Shown piece after piece: positions 15,201 to 23,154 of a DNA stretch of 31,771 nt. The position numbers and the translations under genes are program-made. The first letter of the stretch is position 1. Each line of letters begins with the position of its first letter. The stretch spans positions 1 to 31,771 of the forward strand of contig DBEH01000003.1 of assembly GCA_002294005.1 (NCBI GenBank), written 5' to 3'. The notes below the pieces were generated by a model. It was not told where the DNA came from, ran no database searches, and worked only from the letters and a program-made list of their open reading frames with translations. This stretch comes from Firmicutes bacterium UBA911. Its GTDB lineage: Bacteria > Bacillota > Desulfotomaculia > Desulfotomaculales > Desulforudaceae.

Positions 15201-15527
15201 TTGAGCATCCAGAAACCGGATGAGGCCGCCCGCGAACTCAAGGACCACTAGCTCGGGCGGGAAGTGCTCCTAACCAAGGCCGAGCCGGCCCCGGAGATCC
15301 GCTTCACGCTTCAGGACGCCCGGGTTGTCGACTGGCAAGAGGTCAACGATCCGATCCGGCACGGGCTTCCTGAGCACACCCGCTTCGTGTCCCTGTCCGG
15401 TGAGGGGGAAAAGCTCTACGCGGTGTTCATTCCTCTCGACCAGGAGGCGGTTTGCGACGTGCGGGACAACCGCCTGGTGTTCCTGACCGGCAAAGAGGTG
15501 GTTCAGATCCGGCCGGTGAGCAAGTAG
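15201..15527 (+). pseudogene. Small unknown gene interrupted by an in-frame TAG at codon 17
   Basis: A strong AGGAGG (15186-15191) precedes TTG at 15201, which reads MSIQKPDEAARELKDH, then TAG at 15249-15251, then in the same frame LGREVLLTKAEPAPEIRF and on to VVQIRPVSK at 15524. Both parts read as one protein of about 108 residues. The second part alone could start at GTG 15264 but has only a weak ribosome site there. The body (residues 22-108) is a mixed beta-rich small protein with LPEHTRFVSLSGEGEKLYAVFIPLD and DVRDNRLVFLTGKEVVQIRP; I do not recognise the family. A nonsense mutation (for example from a Tyr or Gln codon) is the simple view. Readthrough is possible but unproven. Confidence 0.6.
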
Positions 15528-15702
15528 CGTACTGCAGACCGGACAAAGAACAGATGCTGCATAGACATGGAAGCCGCGCAAAACCAGTCCTCGCGTGAAA
15601 GGCGAAGCCGAACGGCGTGGAGCGCAATGTTGTAAGTGATCGCAGAGGTTTTGCGACAGGGTTGCGGTCGCACCGTCCCCTGCCGCACTCACCTTTCCCT
15701 GG

Positions 15703-16206
15703 CTAGCGGCGGTATTGTTCCCGGTGCACCACTTCGTCCAGATTCCTCTTCTTGGGGCCGACCGTTTCCCCGGCCGGATAGCCGGCGGCGATGAGAGAGA
15801 CAAGGGTGTGCGTCCGCGGCACCCCCAGCAGGTCCCCCACCGCTTCGGCGTAGGCTTTCTTGTCCCCGGCCACCCAGCAGGAGCCGAGTCCGTGCGCGGT
15901 GGCGGCAACGAGCATGTTCTGGGTGGCGGCGGAGCCGTCCTCCAGATAGTATTTTTTGTCCCGCAGGCAGAACACGGCGATGCACGCCGGGGCCTCGGCG
16001 ATGAACTTGCCGTAGTCGGTCAGCGCGGCGATCTTCTCCCGCGTGGCCGCCTCAGTCACCAGCACGAACGCCCACGGCTGCAGGTTCAACGCTGTGGCCG
16101 CCAGCCGGCCGCAGTCCAGGATGTCCATCAACACTTCCGGGGGAACGTCCCGCCGGGTGTATTTGCGCACGCTGCGCCTGTTTTTCAGGGCTTCGATGGC
16201 GTCCAC
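15703..16206 (-). CDS. Nitroreductase-family flavoprotein
   Basis: An FMN-dependent NAD(P)H oxidoreductase of 167 residues. The N-terminal RRSVRKYTRRDVPPEVL (10-26) carries the FMN phosphate-binding Arg-Ser-x-Arg, ATALNLQPWAFVLV (37-50) is the usual flavin segment, and HGLGSCWVAG and the end region GYPAGETVGPKKR are also typical. It is of the short class, probably dimeric. Natural substrate unknown; members reduce nitro groups, quinones or flavins. The GTG start at 16206 follows AGGGGGGG by 7 bases. It lies 13 bases after the SDR gene in the same direction, so they share a transcript starting at the promoter near 17080. Confidence 0.9.
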   Translation of the reverse strand: MDAIEALKNRRSVRKYTRRDVPPEVLMDILDCGRLAATALNLQPWAFVLVTEAATREKIAALTDYGKFIAEAPACIAVFCLRDKKYYLEDGSAATQNMLVAATAHGLGSCWVAGDKKAYAEAVGDLLGVPRTHTLVSLIAAGYPAGETVGPKKRNLDEVVHREQYRR

Positions 16207-16219
16207 TGTCCAGCCCCCC

Positions 16220-17008
16220 CTAATCGACCGGGCGGCCGGCCATCCCGAAGGAGGCGAGCATCCCGCCGTCCACCGGCAGCACCGCCCCGGTAATGAACGA
16301 GGCTTCCGCGCCGGCCAGGAAGAGCACGGCCGCGGCCACCTCCTCCGGAGTTCCGAGCCGCCGGAGCGCGTGCAAATCCGCCCAGTCGCGGCGGGCCTTT
16401 TCCGGGTCGGGGTAGCCGGCCAGCGTCTCTTCCACCTTCTCGGTGGCGATGGCGCCGGGGCAAACCGCGTTCACCCGGATGTTCAGGGACGCCAGGTCGA
16501 GCGCCATGCTCTTCGTCAGGGCGACGAGCCCCCCCTTGGAGGCGATGTAGGCGGCGTTGTCCTGTTCGGCGGCCAGCCCCTGCGCCGAGGCGATGTTGAC
16601 GATGGCCCCGCCCCCGCGCTGCTCCATCTCCGGCACGCAGGACCGGGAAAACAGGTACGCCCCGGTCAGGTTTACGTCCAGCACCTGGCGCCAGTCGTTC
16701 GGCGAAACGCCCGTGATGCTCCCGGGTACGCCGACGGCGGCGTTGTTCACCAGGACGTCGATGCCGCCGAAAGTCTCGACGGCCATGCGCACGACGTCGT
16801 CCACCTCGAAGGGCTTGGACACGTCGGCACCGACGAACATGGCCCCGCCCCCGCTTATCCGGCCGAGCCTCTCCGCCGCTTCCCGTCCCTTCCGGTCCTT
16901 GTCGACCACCGTCACCATCGCCCCCTCCTTCACGAAGGCCTCCGCGACAGCCAAGCCGATTCCCCAGGCCGCACCGGTCACGATCACTGATTTCTTCTTA
17001 AACCGCAC
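16220..17008 (-). CDS. Short-chain dehydrogenase/reductase (classical SDR)
   Basis: A 262-residue NAD(P)-dependent oxidoreductase. The cofactor loop is TGAAWGIG (11-18) with Asp36 (VVDKD), which favours NAD(H) over NADPH. NNAA is at 88-91 and the catalytic residues are Ser141, Tyr154 and Lys158 (AAYIASK). GFVLPVDGG-type C-terminal wording is present as ITGAVLPVDGGM. This is the FabG/glucose-dehydrogenase-like class; the substrate cannot be inferred. Start is GTG at 17008, 7 bases after AAGGAGGT. It is the first gene of a two-gene unit with the nitroreductase. Confidence 0.92.
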   Translation of the reverse strand: MRFKKKSVIVTGAAWGIGLAVAEAFVKEGAMVTVVDKDRKGREAAERLGRISGGGAMFVGADVSKPFEVDDVVRMAVETFGGIDVLVNNAAVGVPGSITGVSPNDWRQVLDVNLTGAYLFSRSCVPEMEQRGGGAIVNIASAQGLAAEQDNAAYIASKGGLVALTKSMALDLASLNIRVNAVCPGAIATEKVEETLAGYPDPEKARRDWADLHALRRLGTPEEVAAAVLFLAGAEASFITGAVLPVDGGMLASFGMAGRPVD

Positions 17009-17076
17009 CGTCCAAACCTCCTTGCAATGGAATACCTTGCCGTACTTTGCAGTAGTCCCTTCTTAACCTGGACACT

Positions 17077-17105
17077 ATTATAAGCAAAACCTGGTGAAAA
17101 AACAA
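17077..17105 (-). promoter_or_regulatory. Promoter of the SDR-nitroreductase unit
   Basis: On the minus strand TTGTTT (17105-17100), 17 bases, TATAAT (17082-17077). It overlaps the terminator of the cbi operon. Confidence 0.75.
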
Positions 17106-17140
17106 AATCCGGGCAATGGCGCCCGAATCCGTTTTGTCAG
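17100..17140 (-). terminator. Terminator of the cbiMQO operon
   Basis: On the minus strand, just past the cbiO stop, CGGGC and GCCCG form a stem extended by CAAAA / TTTTG, and the run GTTTTTTC follows. The T-run doubles as the -35 region of the next promoter. Confidence 0.7.
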
Positions 17141-17949
17141 CCTGGTCGCCGCCCGCAGTGCCGGCGGATCCACGCGTTGGCCGAACCGGCATCACGCGGC
17201 TTAACACCCGTGTCCCGGAACACCTTAAGCAGCACGGGCAGTTCCAAGCCGGCCGCGCGCAGCAGCTCCTCGTCCTCCAGCAGGGCGGCGGGACCGGCGG
17301 CCGCCAGCCGGCCGTCCGCCAGAACAACCGCCCGGTCGGCCCAGGTGTAGGCCAGGTCCACATCGTGGGTGGCCAGGACGATGGTCCGGCCCTGGGCGTG
17401 AAACACGGCCAGGAGCTCCATCAGTTGGCGCACCCCGGGAGGGTCGAGGCCGGCGGTGGGTTCGTCCAGCACCAATAGGTCCGGCTCCATCGCCAGCACC
17501 CCGGCGATGGCCGCCCGCTTCTTTTGGCCCAGGCTCAAGTGGTGCGGCGGGCGCTGGGCGAGCGCGGCGATGCCCACCGTATCCAGGGCCCACCGCACCC
17601 GGCGCCGGACCTCTCCGGCATTGAGCCCCAGGTTCCGGGGGCCGAAGGCTACGTCCTCCGCAACCGAAGTGGAAAAGAGCTGGTCGTCGGGGTTCTGGAA
17701 AACGAGGCCGACCCGGCGGCGGATCTCGCGCAGGCTGTCCGGGCCGACCGCGCGGCCGAACACCCGGATCGAGCCGCGCCCCGCAGCCAGCAGGCCGTTT
17801 AAGTGCAGCAAAAGCGTGCTCTTCCCGCTCCCGTTCGCCCCCAGAAGGGCCGTTCGGGACCCGGCCGGCGCCTGCAGAGACAGGCCCCGGAGGGCGGGGG
17901 TGCCGTCCGGATAGGTGTAACAGAGGTCAAAGATCTCGAAAGCGTTCAA
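17137..17949 (-). CDS. cbiO: Energy-coupling factor ATPase CbiO
   Basis: ATPase that powers the cobalt/nickel ECF importer. The 270 residues have Walker A GANGSGKS (37-44), the ECF-typical Q-loop FQNPDDQLF (85-93), signature LSLGQKKR (138-145), Walker B LLVLDEPTAGLDP (158-170) and switch His (ATHDVDL). LSLGQ instead of LSGGQ is common in this family. A C-terminal extension of about 40 residues (from VLLKVFRDTG onward) may be regulatory. It starts at TTG 17949 and overlaps cbiQ by four bases (TTGA). Only one ATPase gene is present, so a homodimer is expected. Confidence 0.93.
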   Translation of the reverse strand: MNAFEIFDLCYTYPDGTPALRGLSLQAPAGSRTALLGANGSGKSTLLLHLNGLLAAGRGSIRVFGRAVGPDSLREIRRRVGLVFQNPDDQLFSTSVAEDVAFGPRNLGLNAGEVRRRVRWALDTVGIAALAQRPPHHLSLGQKKRAAIAGVLAMEPDLLVLDEPTAGLDPPGVRQLMELLAVFHAQGRTIVLATHDVDLAYTWADRAVVLADGRLAAAGPAALLEDEELLRAAGLELPVLLKVFRDTGVKPRDAGSANAWIRRHCGRRPG

Positions 17950-18701
17950 ATGGGCAGCCCCCGGTCCAGCACCACCAGCAGCACGACGGCCGCCACCGAA
18001 ACCAGACCCTTGGCCAGGTCGGCCCCCCGCACCGCCCGCGCCGGGCCGGCCGGCAGCCGCCCTTCGAAGCCCCGGGCGGACATGGCGCGGTGCACCCGTT
18101 CGGAGCGGTCCAACGCCCCCAGGAGCACCGTCCCGGTCAATTCACCAAAGGCACGGAAGGAACGCCGGTCCAGGCCCGGCCGGAAGGCGCGGGCGGCCAG
18201 GGAACGCTGGGCGGCATGGAGTTCGTCCCGAAACAGGAACAGGTAGCGGTAGGTAAGAAAGAGCGCCGTCAGCGGCAGGGGGGGCAGGCGCAGGTGGGCC
18301 AAAGCGCTAAAAAGCGCCTGCAGGGGTTGGGTCCCCAGCAGGGCGACCATCACCGTAACGGCGGTCAGGGCCTTCAGGCAAACCAGGGCCGCGAAACTCA
18401 GGCCGGCCGCCGAGAGCGGCAACCCGTTGCCCAGAGCCAGGGTGATGAACATCAGGCTCAGGAAGGGCAGCACCCACAAAAACCGGCCGGCCAAAAATCG
18501 GGCCGGCAACCCGGCGGAAAACACCGCCAGCGCCGCTAAGCCGAAGGCGGCGGCCGCCAGGGGCAGCGATTTCAGCAACACCACCCCGACCACAAAGATC
18601 GTGCCGGCGGCGATTTTGAGCCGCGGTTCCCACCGGTGCAACCAGGAGTCCAGCCCGGCGTGCGCGTCAATGTCTTGACCGTGGATGTGCCCCACTCCCA
18701 A
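17946..18701 (-). CDS. cbiQ: ECF transporter transmembrane T component CbiQ
   Basis: The coupling subunit linking the ATPases to the metal-binding CbiM, 251 residues. There are about five membrane segments in residues 28-180 and at the end (230-248). The coupling-helix motifs are AARAFRPG (about residue 185) and MSARGFEGR (about 212), the Ala-Arg-Gly pattern that contacts CbiO. TTG at 18701 is chosen: AAGGAGGGGG stands 7 bases upstream and the protein then begins LGVGHIHGQDIDAHAG, a His-rich head before the first membrane segment. A longer in-frame reading to 18794 has no ribosome site. The 99-base gap to cbiM holds tandem GGGCC units. Confidence 0.9.
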   Translation of the reverse strand: MGVGHIHGQDIDAHAGLDSWLHRWEPRLKIAAGTIFVVGVVLLKSLPLAAAAFGLAALAVFSAGLPARFLAGRFLWVLPFLSLMFITLALGNGLPLSAAGLSFAALVCLKALTAVTVMVALLGTQPLQALFSALAHLRLPPLPLTALFLTYRYLFLFRDELHAAQRSLAARAFRPGLDRRSFRAFGELTGTVLLGALDRSERVHRAMSARGFEGRLPAGPARAVRGADLAKGLVSVAAVVLLVVLDRGLPI

Positions 18702-18800
18702 GGATGACCCCCTCCTTAAGCTTTCGTCTTCAAACCCCCGTCCCGCCCCGGCCCGGCCCGGCCCGGTATCCCCAGGCGCTCGACCGCTGTGCACGTGAGG

Positions 18801-19412
18801 TCAAGACCGCCGCCCGCTCCCGACCAACTCCGGCCGGACCCGCTGCAGCAGGCGCACCGCGAAGCCGGTCAGCGCCGCCTCGACCGCCAGCACCGGCAGG
18901 TAGGCCGCCGACAGGACGTAGACCAGCGAGAACGGCCCGTTTAAATAGTATTCCGCGCTCAAAACCAGGAAAAACACCATTACCGCCACCGCCAGAACCA
19001 CGGCCAACCCGCCGCCCAGAGCGCCGCGCAGGGCGGGCGGCACGCGGCGGAGAACCGGAAAGGCGAGACCGGCGAGTAAGGCCGGCACCCCCATGATCAG
19101 CAGGTTCGCTCCCAGGGTGGTCAGCCCGCCGTGCTGGAAAAGGAGCGCCTGAAGCAGGAGCCCCAGAAAGACGGCCAGCGGGGCCCGGCGGCCCAGGAAC
19201 ACCCCGGTCAGCCCCAGCAGCACGGGGTGTACGCTGGTAACACCGACGGGCACCCGGATCAAGGACGAAACGAAGAAGGCGCCCGCCAGGAGGCTGATAC
19301 GCGGCACATCCTCCGCTTTCAAGCCCCGGGCGGAGTACCACAGGAGCCCGCCGGCGGCCACGGCCGCCGCACCCACCACGGGCACGCTCAACACTCCGTC
19401 CGCGATATGCAA
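18801..19412 (-). CDS. cbiM: Cobalt/nickel ECF substrate-binding membrane protein CbiM
   Basis: The S component of the importer. Read from TTG at 19412 the protein begins M-H-I-A-D-G-V-L, the N-terminal Met1-His2 metal site that CbiM/NikM need free, so this start is firm although in-frame codons continue to 19550. The remaining 203 residues give about six membrane segments, with PVGVTSVHPVLLGLTGVFLG (the second conserved His) near residue 60, and LTTLGANLLIMG near 97. It is shorter than classical CbiM (about 220-245), and no cbiN gene follows; its accessory role may be filled elsewhere or not needed. No cbi biosynthesis genes adjoin, so cobalt versus nickel is open. Confidence 0.85.
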   Translation of the reverse strand: MHIADGVLSVPVVGAAAVAAGGLLWYSARGLKAEDVPRISLLAGAFFVSSLIRVPVGVTSVHPVLLGLTGVFLGRRAPLAVFLGLLLQALLFQHGGLTTLGANLLIMGVPALLAGLAFPVLRRVPPALRGALGGGLAVVLAVAVMVFFLVLSAEYYLNGPFSLVYVLSAAYLPVLAVEAALTGFAVRLLQRVRPELVGSGRRS

Positions 19413-19573
19413 AACTCCCGAGTCTCCCTTCCGCCGAACAAAACAAAAGACCACGGTCCGCCCCTTTCTGGGACGCCGACCTTCGTGGCCTTGAGCATTC
19501 GATATCTTTGACGACTGTCCGCCCGAAAACCGGAATGCGGCGGCCTTCATGACCGCACGTTACGCCCACAGTT

Positions 19574-19671
19574 TATCATGGCCGGAATGTTGGCGCAACA
19601 GTTTTTCCCGGTCCGGCCAGTGCCCGGTGCCCCTATCATAGCCGGAATGTTGGCGCAACAGTTTTTCCCGG
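19574..19671. repeat. Two 38-bp direct repeats, each with the palindrome TGTTGGCGCAACA
   Basis: Copies at 19574-19611 and 19634-19671 differ at one base and are spaced exactly 60 bases apart. Each contains TGTTGGCGCAACA (19588-19600, 19648-19660), and on the minus strand each has a -10-like TATGAT or CATGAT. They lie in the divergent spacer between cbiM and the gene at 19747, a position for metal- or regulator-responsive operators. The rest of the 334-base spacer (19413-19573) shows no clear riboswitch. Confidence 0.8.
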
Positions 19672-19746
19672 GGAGGAAATCGGCGGCGCAAAAAGAATAG
19701 GTGTATGGGCATAATGCTGTTTAATGTAGAAGGGGGGTGCGGCCAA

Positions 19747-20058
19747 GTGCTTGGGAAACCGGACATGGACAGAGTGAAACGGCGGTTGATGTGGGAATTT
19801 CGGGTGGAAGACGAAAGTGCCCGCTTCAGTGAACGGCGTACCGGCTACGCCTTTATAGTGGACGTGGCCTTCGGGAAACCCCGGCTGTCCATCTACCACG
19901 TCACCCGCTTCGGCAGCCAGTGCGAGGACGTGGAAAAACAGCCTCCGAACGAGCTGCTCTTGAAGGCCCTCGTCGAACAAGGCGCCTCCCTTGGCAAGGA
20001 AGGGATGTACAACATCAACCACGAACTGCGGCTGTGGATTGAGGAGCACATTCTATAG
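19747..20058 (+). CDS. Hypothetical protein, about 103 residues
   Basis: I do not recognise the family. The protein is soluble: a first half rich in strands (MWEFRVEDESARF, TGYAFIVDVAFGKPRLSIYHVTRF) and a helical second half (ELLLKALVEQGASL, NINHELRLWIEEHIL). The second half could be a small alpha-helical cap. Start GTG at 19747 lies 10 bases after AAGGGGGG; ATG codons at 19705 and 19714 lie before that site. It points away from cbiM across the repeat pair, and the isoaspartyl peptidase gene follows after 49 bases in the same direction, so an operon is likely. Confidence 0.65.
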   Translation: MLGKPDMDRVKRRLMWEFRVEDESARFSERRTGYAFIVDVAFGKPRLSIYHVTRFGSQCEDVEKQPPNELLLKALVEQGASLGKEGMYNINHELRLWIEEHIL

Positions 20059-20107
20059 GAGGCGGTGCTCCGCATAGAAGAAATTGCGCCTGCCGAGAAT
20101 TAGGAAC

Positions 20108-21014
20108 ATGGAGATCATCGCACTGCACGGCGGTCTGGACACCAGCCGCAAACCGGAGTACATCAGTGTTCTGGAGGCCGCCGTGCATACAGGGCACCGG
20201 CCTCCTGGACACCGGGCGCGTGCCGGCCCTGGAAGCCGTTCTTAAAGTCCTGGAGGACTCCCCGCGCTTCAACTGCGGTTACGGATCGGTGCTGAACCTG
20301 GACGGCGAAGTGGAAATGGACGCCGCCATCGTGGACGGGGTTGCTTGCCGTTTCGCGGCGGTGGCGGCCATCCGGGCCGTGGCGAACCCCATCGCGGTGG
20401 CCCGCAGACTGATGGAGGAAACCGGCCAGGTAATCCTGGCCGGATTGGGAGCGGTGAGGTTCGCCCGGGACCGGGGATTTCCGGAGGCAAACTGCGTTTC
20501 CGAAGAGCAGCTTGAAGCCTGGCGCAAAGCCAAGGAGAGCCTGGCCCGGGGTGAAGAGCCCGAACAAAACCTGTTCACCGGGCTGGAATACCACGCCGAC
20601 ACCGTCGGCTGTGTGGTCTGGGACGGGCAAGGATTGGCGGCGGCCTCGTCCACCGGCGGCTATTCGCTGAAGCGGCCGGGACGGGTCGGGGACACCCCGG
20701 CCCTGGGCGGCGGCATCTACGCGTCACGGGTGAGCGCCACGGTCTGCACCGGGGTGGGCGAGGCCTTCATCGAAACCCTGACCGCCAAACACGTGGACGA
20801 TTTGGTCGCTGCGGGCGCCCACCCCCAGGAAGCGGCCCGCAAGGCGTTGGGCCGGCTGGCCGAAATGAAGGGGGTCCAGGGCGGGATTCTGGCCCTCGAT
20901 GCCCGGGGACGAATCGGCGCCGCCTTCAACGCGGGCCGTTTCCCGGTGGTCGTCTCGATAAACGGTGTGCTGCAAAGGGGCTTTCAACCGGTAAACCTCA
21001 ACGACCTGAACTAG
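20108..21014 (+). pseudogene. Isoaspartyl peptidase / L-asparaginase (Ntn-hydrolase) with a one-base frameshift
   Basis: The frame from ATG 20108 reads MEIIALHGG (the start of this family) through VLEAAVHTG and then derails. The frame one base later carries TGLLDTGRVPALEAVLKVLE, then NCGYGSVLNLDGEVEMDAAIVDG and the rest to the stop at 21014. Removing one G from GGG at 20192-20194 restores VHTGTGLLDTG and one continuous protein of about 301 residues. The self-cleavage nucleophile Thr is at 20601-20603 (HADTVGCVV), with STGGYSLKRPGRVGDTP and CTGVGEAFI following as in the family. Intact members hydrolyse beta-aspartyl peptides after autocleavage. The shift is either a real mutation or a sequencing error. 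Confidence 0.85.
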
Positions 21015-21175
21015 AGCGAGTTCCCCCACGACTTTCGTGCGTGCGCGCTCCCTCCCGCCGGTACCCGCCGATTTCAACCCTGCCCTTCGGCAGCCCCACC
21101 GGCAGCCCCAAATGTTAAAGTGTACAATAGTGGACAGTACCGCGTCGCCACGTACGGGGGAGGAATTATGCGGTC

Positions 21176-22969
21176 GTGTCTGCACCGGTTTTCGTGTACG
21201 GTACCCTCATGCGGGGAAGGAGCAACCACCGCTTCCTGAGGAAGGCGCGTTTTCTCGGTTCGGCACTGGTTTACGAGGCCGGTCTGTTCGCGGTCACCCC
21301 GCATTATCCCGGGGTGGTGCGCGAGCCGGGAAAGACGGTGCGCGGCGAGGTATACGAACTTGACGGCCCGGCCCTGGCGGCGCTTGACCGCCTGGAAGAC
21401 GCGAGCAAACTCTACCGCCGCGAGCTTTTTCCGGCGGTTCTCGAAGAAACGGGGGAAACGGTGACCGCCTGGGTGTACCTGTGGCTGGGGCCCGTGCCGC
21501 CCGGAAGCGACGTCCCGCAGGAACGGCAGCCCTGGCGGCCGGTCCGCACCCGCGGTTCGCGCCCGGGTCTTGTACCCACCGCGCACTGGCCGCGGCCAAA
21601 TACTCCGGCCTGGCGCCTTCTGTACCATAAACCCCGAACGGCCTCCCGCCGCCCGGTTCGGGAAACCGCTGCGGCTGGCGCCCAACCGGCGGGTGCGCTG
21701 CGGGTCCTGCACCTGCTTGCGCAGCAACCGGGCAAGACCGGCAGCGGGATTTACCTCGAAGCCCTGGTGCGTCACGGAGCCGGCGCCGGCATCGCCCAAC
21801 GGGTGGTGGTGGGGATCCCGGCCGGGGCCCCGGTACCGGTACTCAGCCCTCTGGCAGAGGGGCAGGTCCACGCGGTCCGGTTCGGCACGCCGCCCGCCGA
21901 TTTCCCCGTGCCCGGAATGAGCGACGTCATGCCGTACGAAAGCACCCGCTTTTCGGAGTTCACCCCGGCCGTACTGGACGGCTACCTGCAAGCGTTTCAC
22001 GGCACGCTGACCCAAGCGGTGAAAGACTTCCACCCGCACCTCATCCACAGTCACCACCTGTGGCTGGTCACCGCCCTGGCCCGGGTGATGTTCCCCAAAA
22101 CCCCCCTGGTCTGCACCTGCCACGGCACCGACCTGCGCCAGCTGGAACTGGTCCCGGTCCTGGCGCCGTTTGTCGTGCCCGCCTGTTCGGAGGTGGACCG
22201 CGTACTGGCCCTGCACTCCGGCCACGTTGAAAAGATTGCCGGGCGCTACGGCCTGCCCCCCGGACGCGTCGTCTCCGTGGGCGCCGGCTACCGGGACGAC
22301 ATCTTCCGCCCGGCCGTCTCCTGTCCCGTGCCCCGCAGGCGGGAGGCCTTCAACATCGTGTACGCCGGCAAGCTGAGCCGGGCCAAGGGCCTGCCCTGGC
22401 TGATCGAAGCCGTAAACCGGCTCGACCCTCCCCCGGGGGTGAAGGTGCGCCTGCTGGTCGCGGGCTCCGGGGGAGGGGAGGAAGCGGCCGCCATCCAGCA
22501 ACAGGCTGCCGGCGGCGGGGACCGCGTCACTCTCCTGGGCGCCCTGCCCCAGGAGGAGCTGGCGGAGGTCTTCAGAAGCGCCGACCTGTTTGTCCTGCCT
22601 TCGTTCTATGAAGGTTTGCCGCTGGTGGTGCTGGAATCCATCGCCTGCGGCTGCCGGGTGGTGGTGACCGACCTGCCCGGAATGAACACGTGGCTCCCGC
22701 CGGCGCTGGACCGCTCCGGCCTTGTGGAACGGGTGCCCCGGCCCCGCCTGCGCGGGCCGGACGAGCCCGAACCGGCGGACCTCCCCCGGTTCACGGACGA
22801 CCTTGCGGCCGCCATCACGCGCCAACTGCAGCGCTGCCTCCGGGGCGAACCGCTGCCGTCCGGCCGAATTTGCGGTTTGCTTGCGGACATGACCTGGGAT
22901 GGTGTTTTCCGCCGGGTGCAGGAGGTGTACCGGCAGACCCTGGCTGAGGATGCCGGGGAAAGAGCGTGA
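21176..22969 (+). CDS. Fusion of gamma-glutamylcyclotransferase-like domain and GT4 glycosyltransferase
   Basis: A 597-residue two-domain protein. Residues 3-110 are a GGCT/AIG2-like fold: VFVYGTLMRG (5-14), the GEVYEL strand, Glu74 in LDRLEDASKLYRR as probable catalytic acid, and AWVYLWLG. Residues 111-172 are a Pro/Arg-rich linker of low complexity. Residues 174-590 are a GT-B glycosyltransferase of family 4: LRVLHLLAQQPGKTGSGIYLEAL, HSHHLWLVTALAR, TCHGTDLRQLE, NIVYAGKLSRAKGLPWLI, and the EX7E motif Glu479/Glu487 in FYEGLPLVVLE. Start GTG is 12 bases after GGGGGAGG. Whether the linker is native or came from a recent gene fusion is unclear. Substrates unknown; both halves look complete. Confidence 0.85.
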   Translation: MSAPVFVYGTLMRGRSNHRFLRKARFLGSALVYEAGLFAVTPHYPGVVREPGKTVRGEVYELDGPALAALDRLEDASKLYRRELFPAVLEETGETVTAWVYLWLGPVPPGSDVPQERQPWRPVRTRGSRPGLVPTAHWPRPNTPAWRLLYHKPRTASRRPVRETAAAGAQPAGALRVLHLLAQQPGKTGSGIYLEALVRHGAGAGIAQRVVVGIPAGAPVPVLSPLAEGQVHAVRFGTPPADFPVPGMSDVMPYESTRFSEFTPAVLDGYLQAFHGTLTQAVKDFHPHLIHSHHLWLVTALARVMFPKTPLVCTCHGTDLRQLELVPVLAPFVVPACSEVDRVLALHSGHVEKIAGRYGLPPGRVVSVGAGYRDDIFRPAVSCPVPRRREAFNIVYAGKLSRAKGLPWLIEAVNRLDPPPGVKVRLLVAGSGGGEEAAAIQQQAAGGGDRVTLLGALPQEELAEVFRSADLFVLPSFYEGLPLVVLESIACGCRVVVTDLPGMNTWLPPALDRSGLVERVPRPRLRGPDEPEPADLPRFTDDLAAAITRQLQRCLRGEPLPSGRICGLLADMTWDGVFRRVQEVYRQTLAEDAGERA

Positions 22970-22992
22970 AAAAGGGGGACTGTCCCCTTTTT
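22969..22992 (+). terminator. AAAA-GGGGACTGTCCCC-TTTT element after the fusion gene
   Basis: A near-perfect palindrome AAAAAGGGGGAC / TGTCCCCTTTTT begins at the last base of the stop codon. It has the form of a bidirectional terminator and is the third copy of the GGGGACTGTCCCC repeat seen at 13934-13977. Confidence 0.7.
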
Positions 22993-23154
22993 GGGCCATA
23001 GACGGTAGCATCTCAAGGCCTAATCGTGCACATGGCGCGCCGCCCTGCCGTTGCCTTCGGGCATCTATGCGCCGTCCACCTGAGCGCGGTGGACAACGGG
23101 GAAGCGTGAAGGTCCAACAGCCCTGATACCGCCGCAAAGTGCGAATTCCGTCCA

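Noticed and set aside
15249..15251. Pyrrolysine codon
   Set aside because: No PYLIS-like evidence or pyl genes are visible and the protein is not a methyltransferase; kept only as an idea to check.
19413..19573. Cobalamin or NiCo riboswitch before cbiM
   Set aside because: No B12-box-like or CAGGCAGG-type conserved wording could be found.
19574..19671. A two-repeat CRISPR array
   Set aside because: Only two repeats, a spacer of about 22 bases, a location in a divergent promoter region and no cas genes; an operator duplication is more natural.
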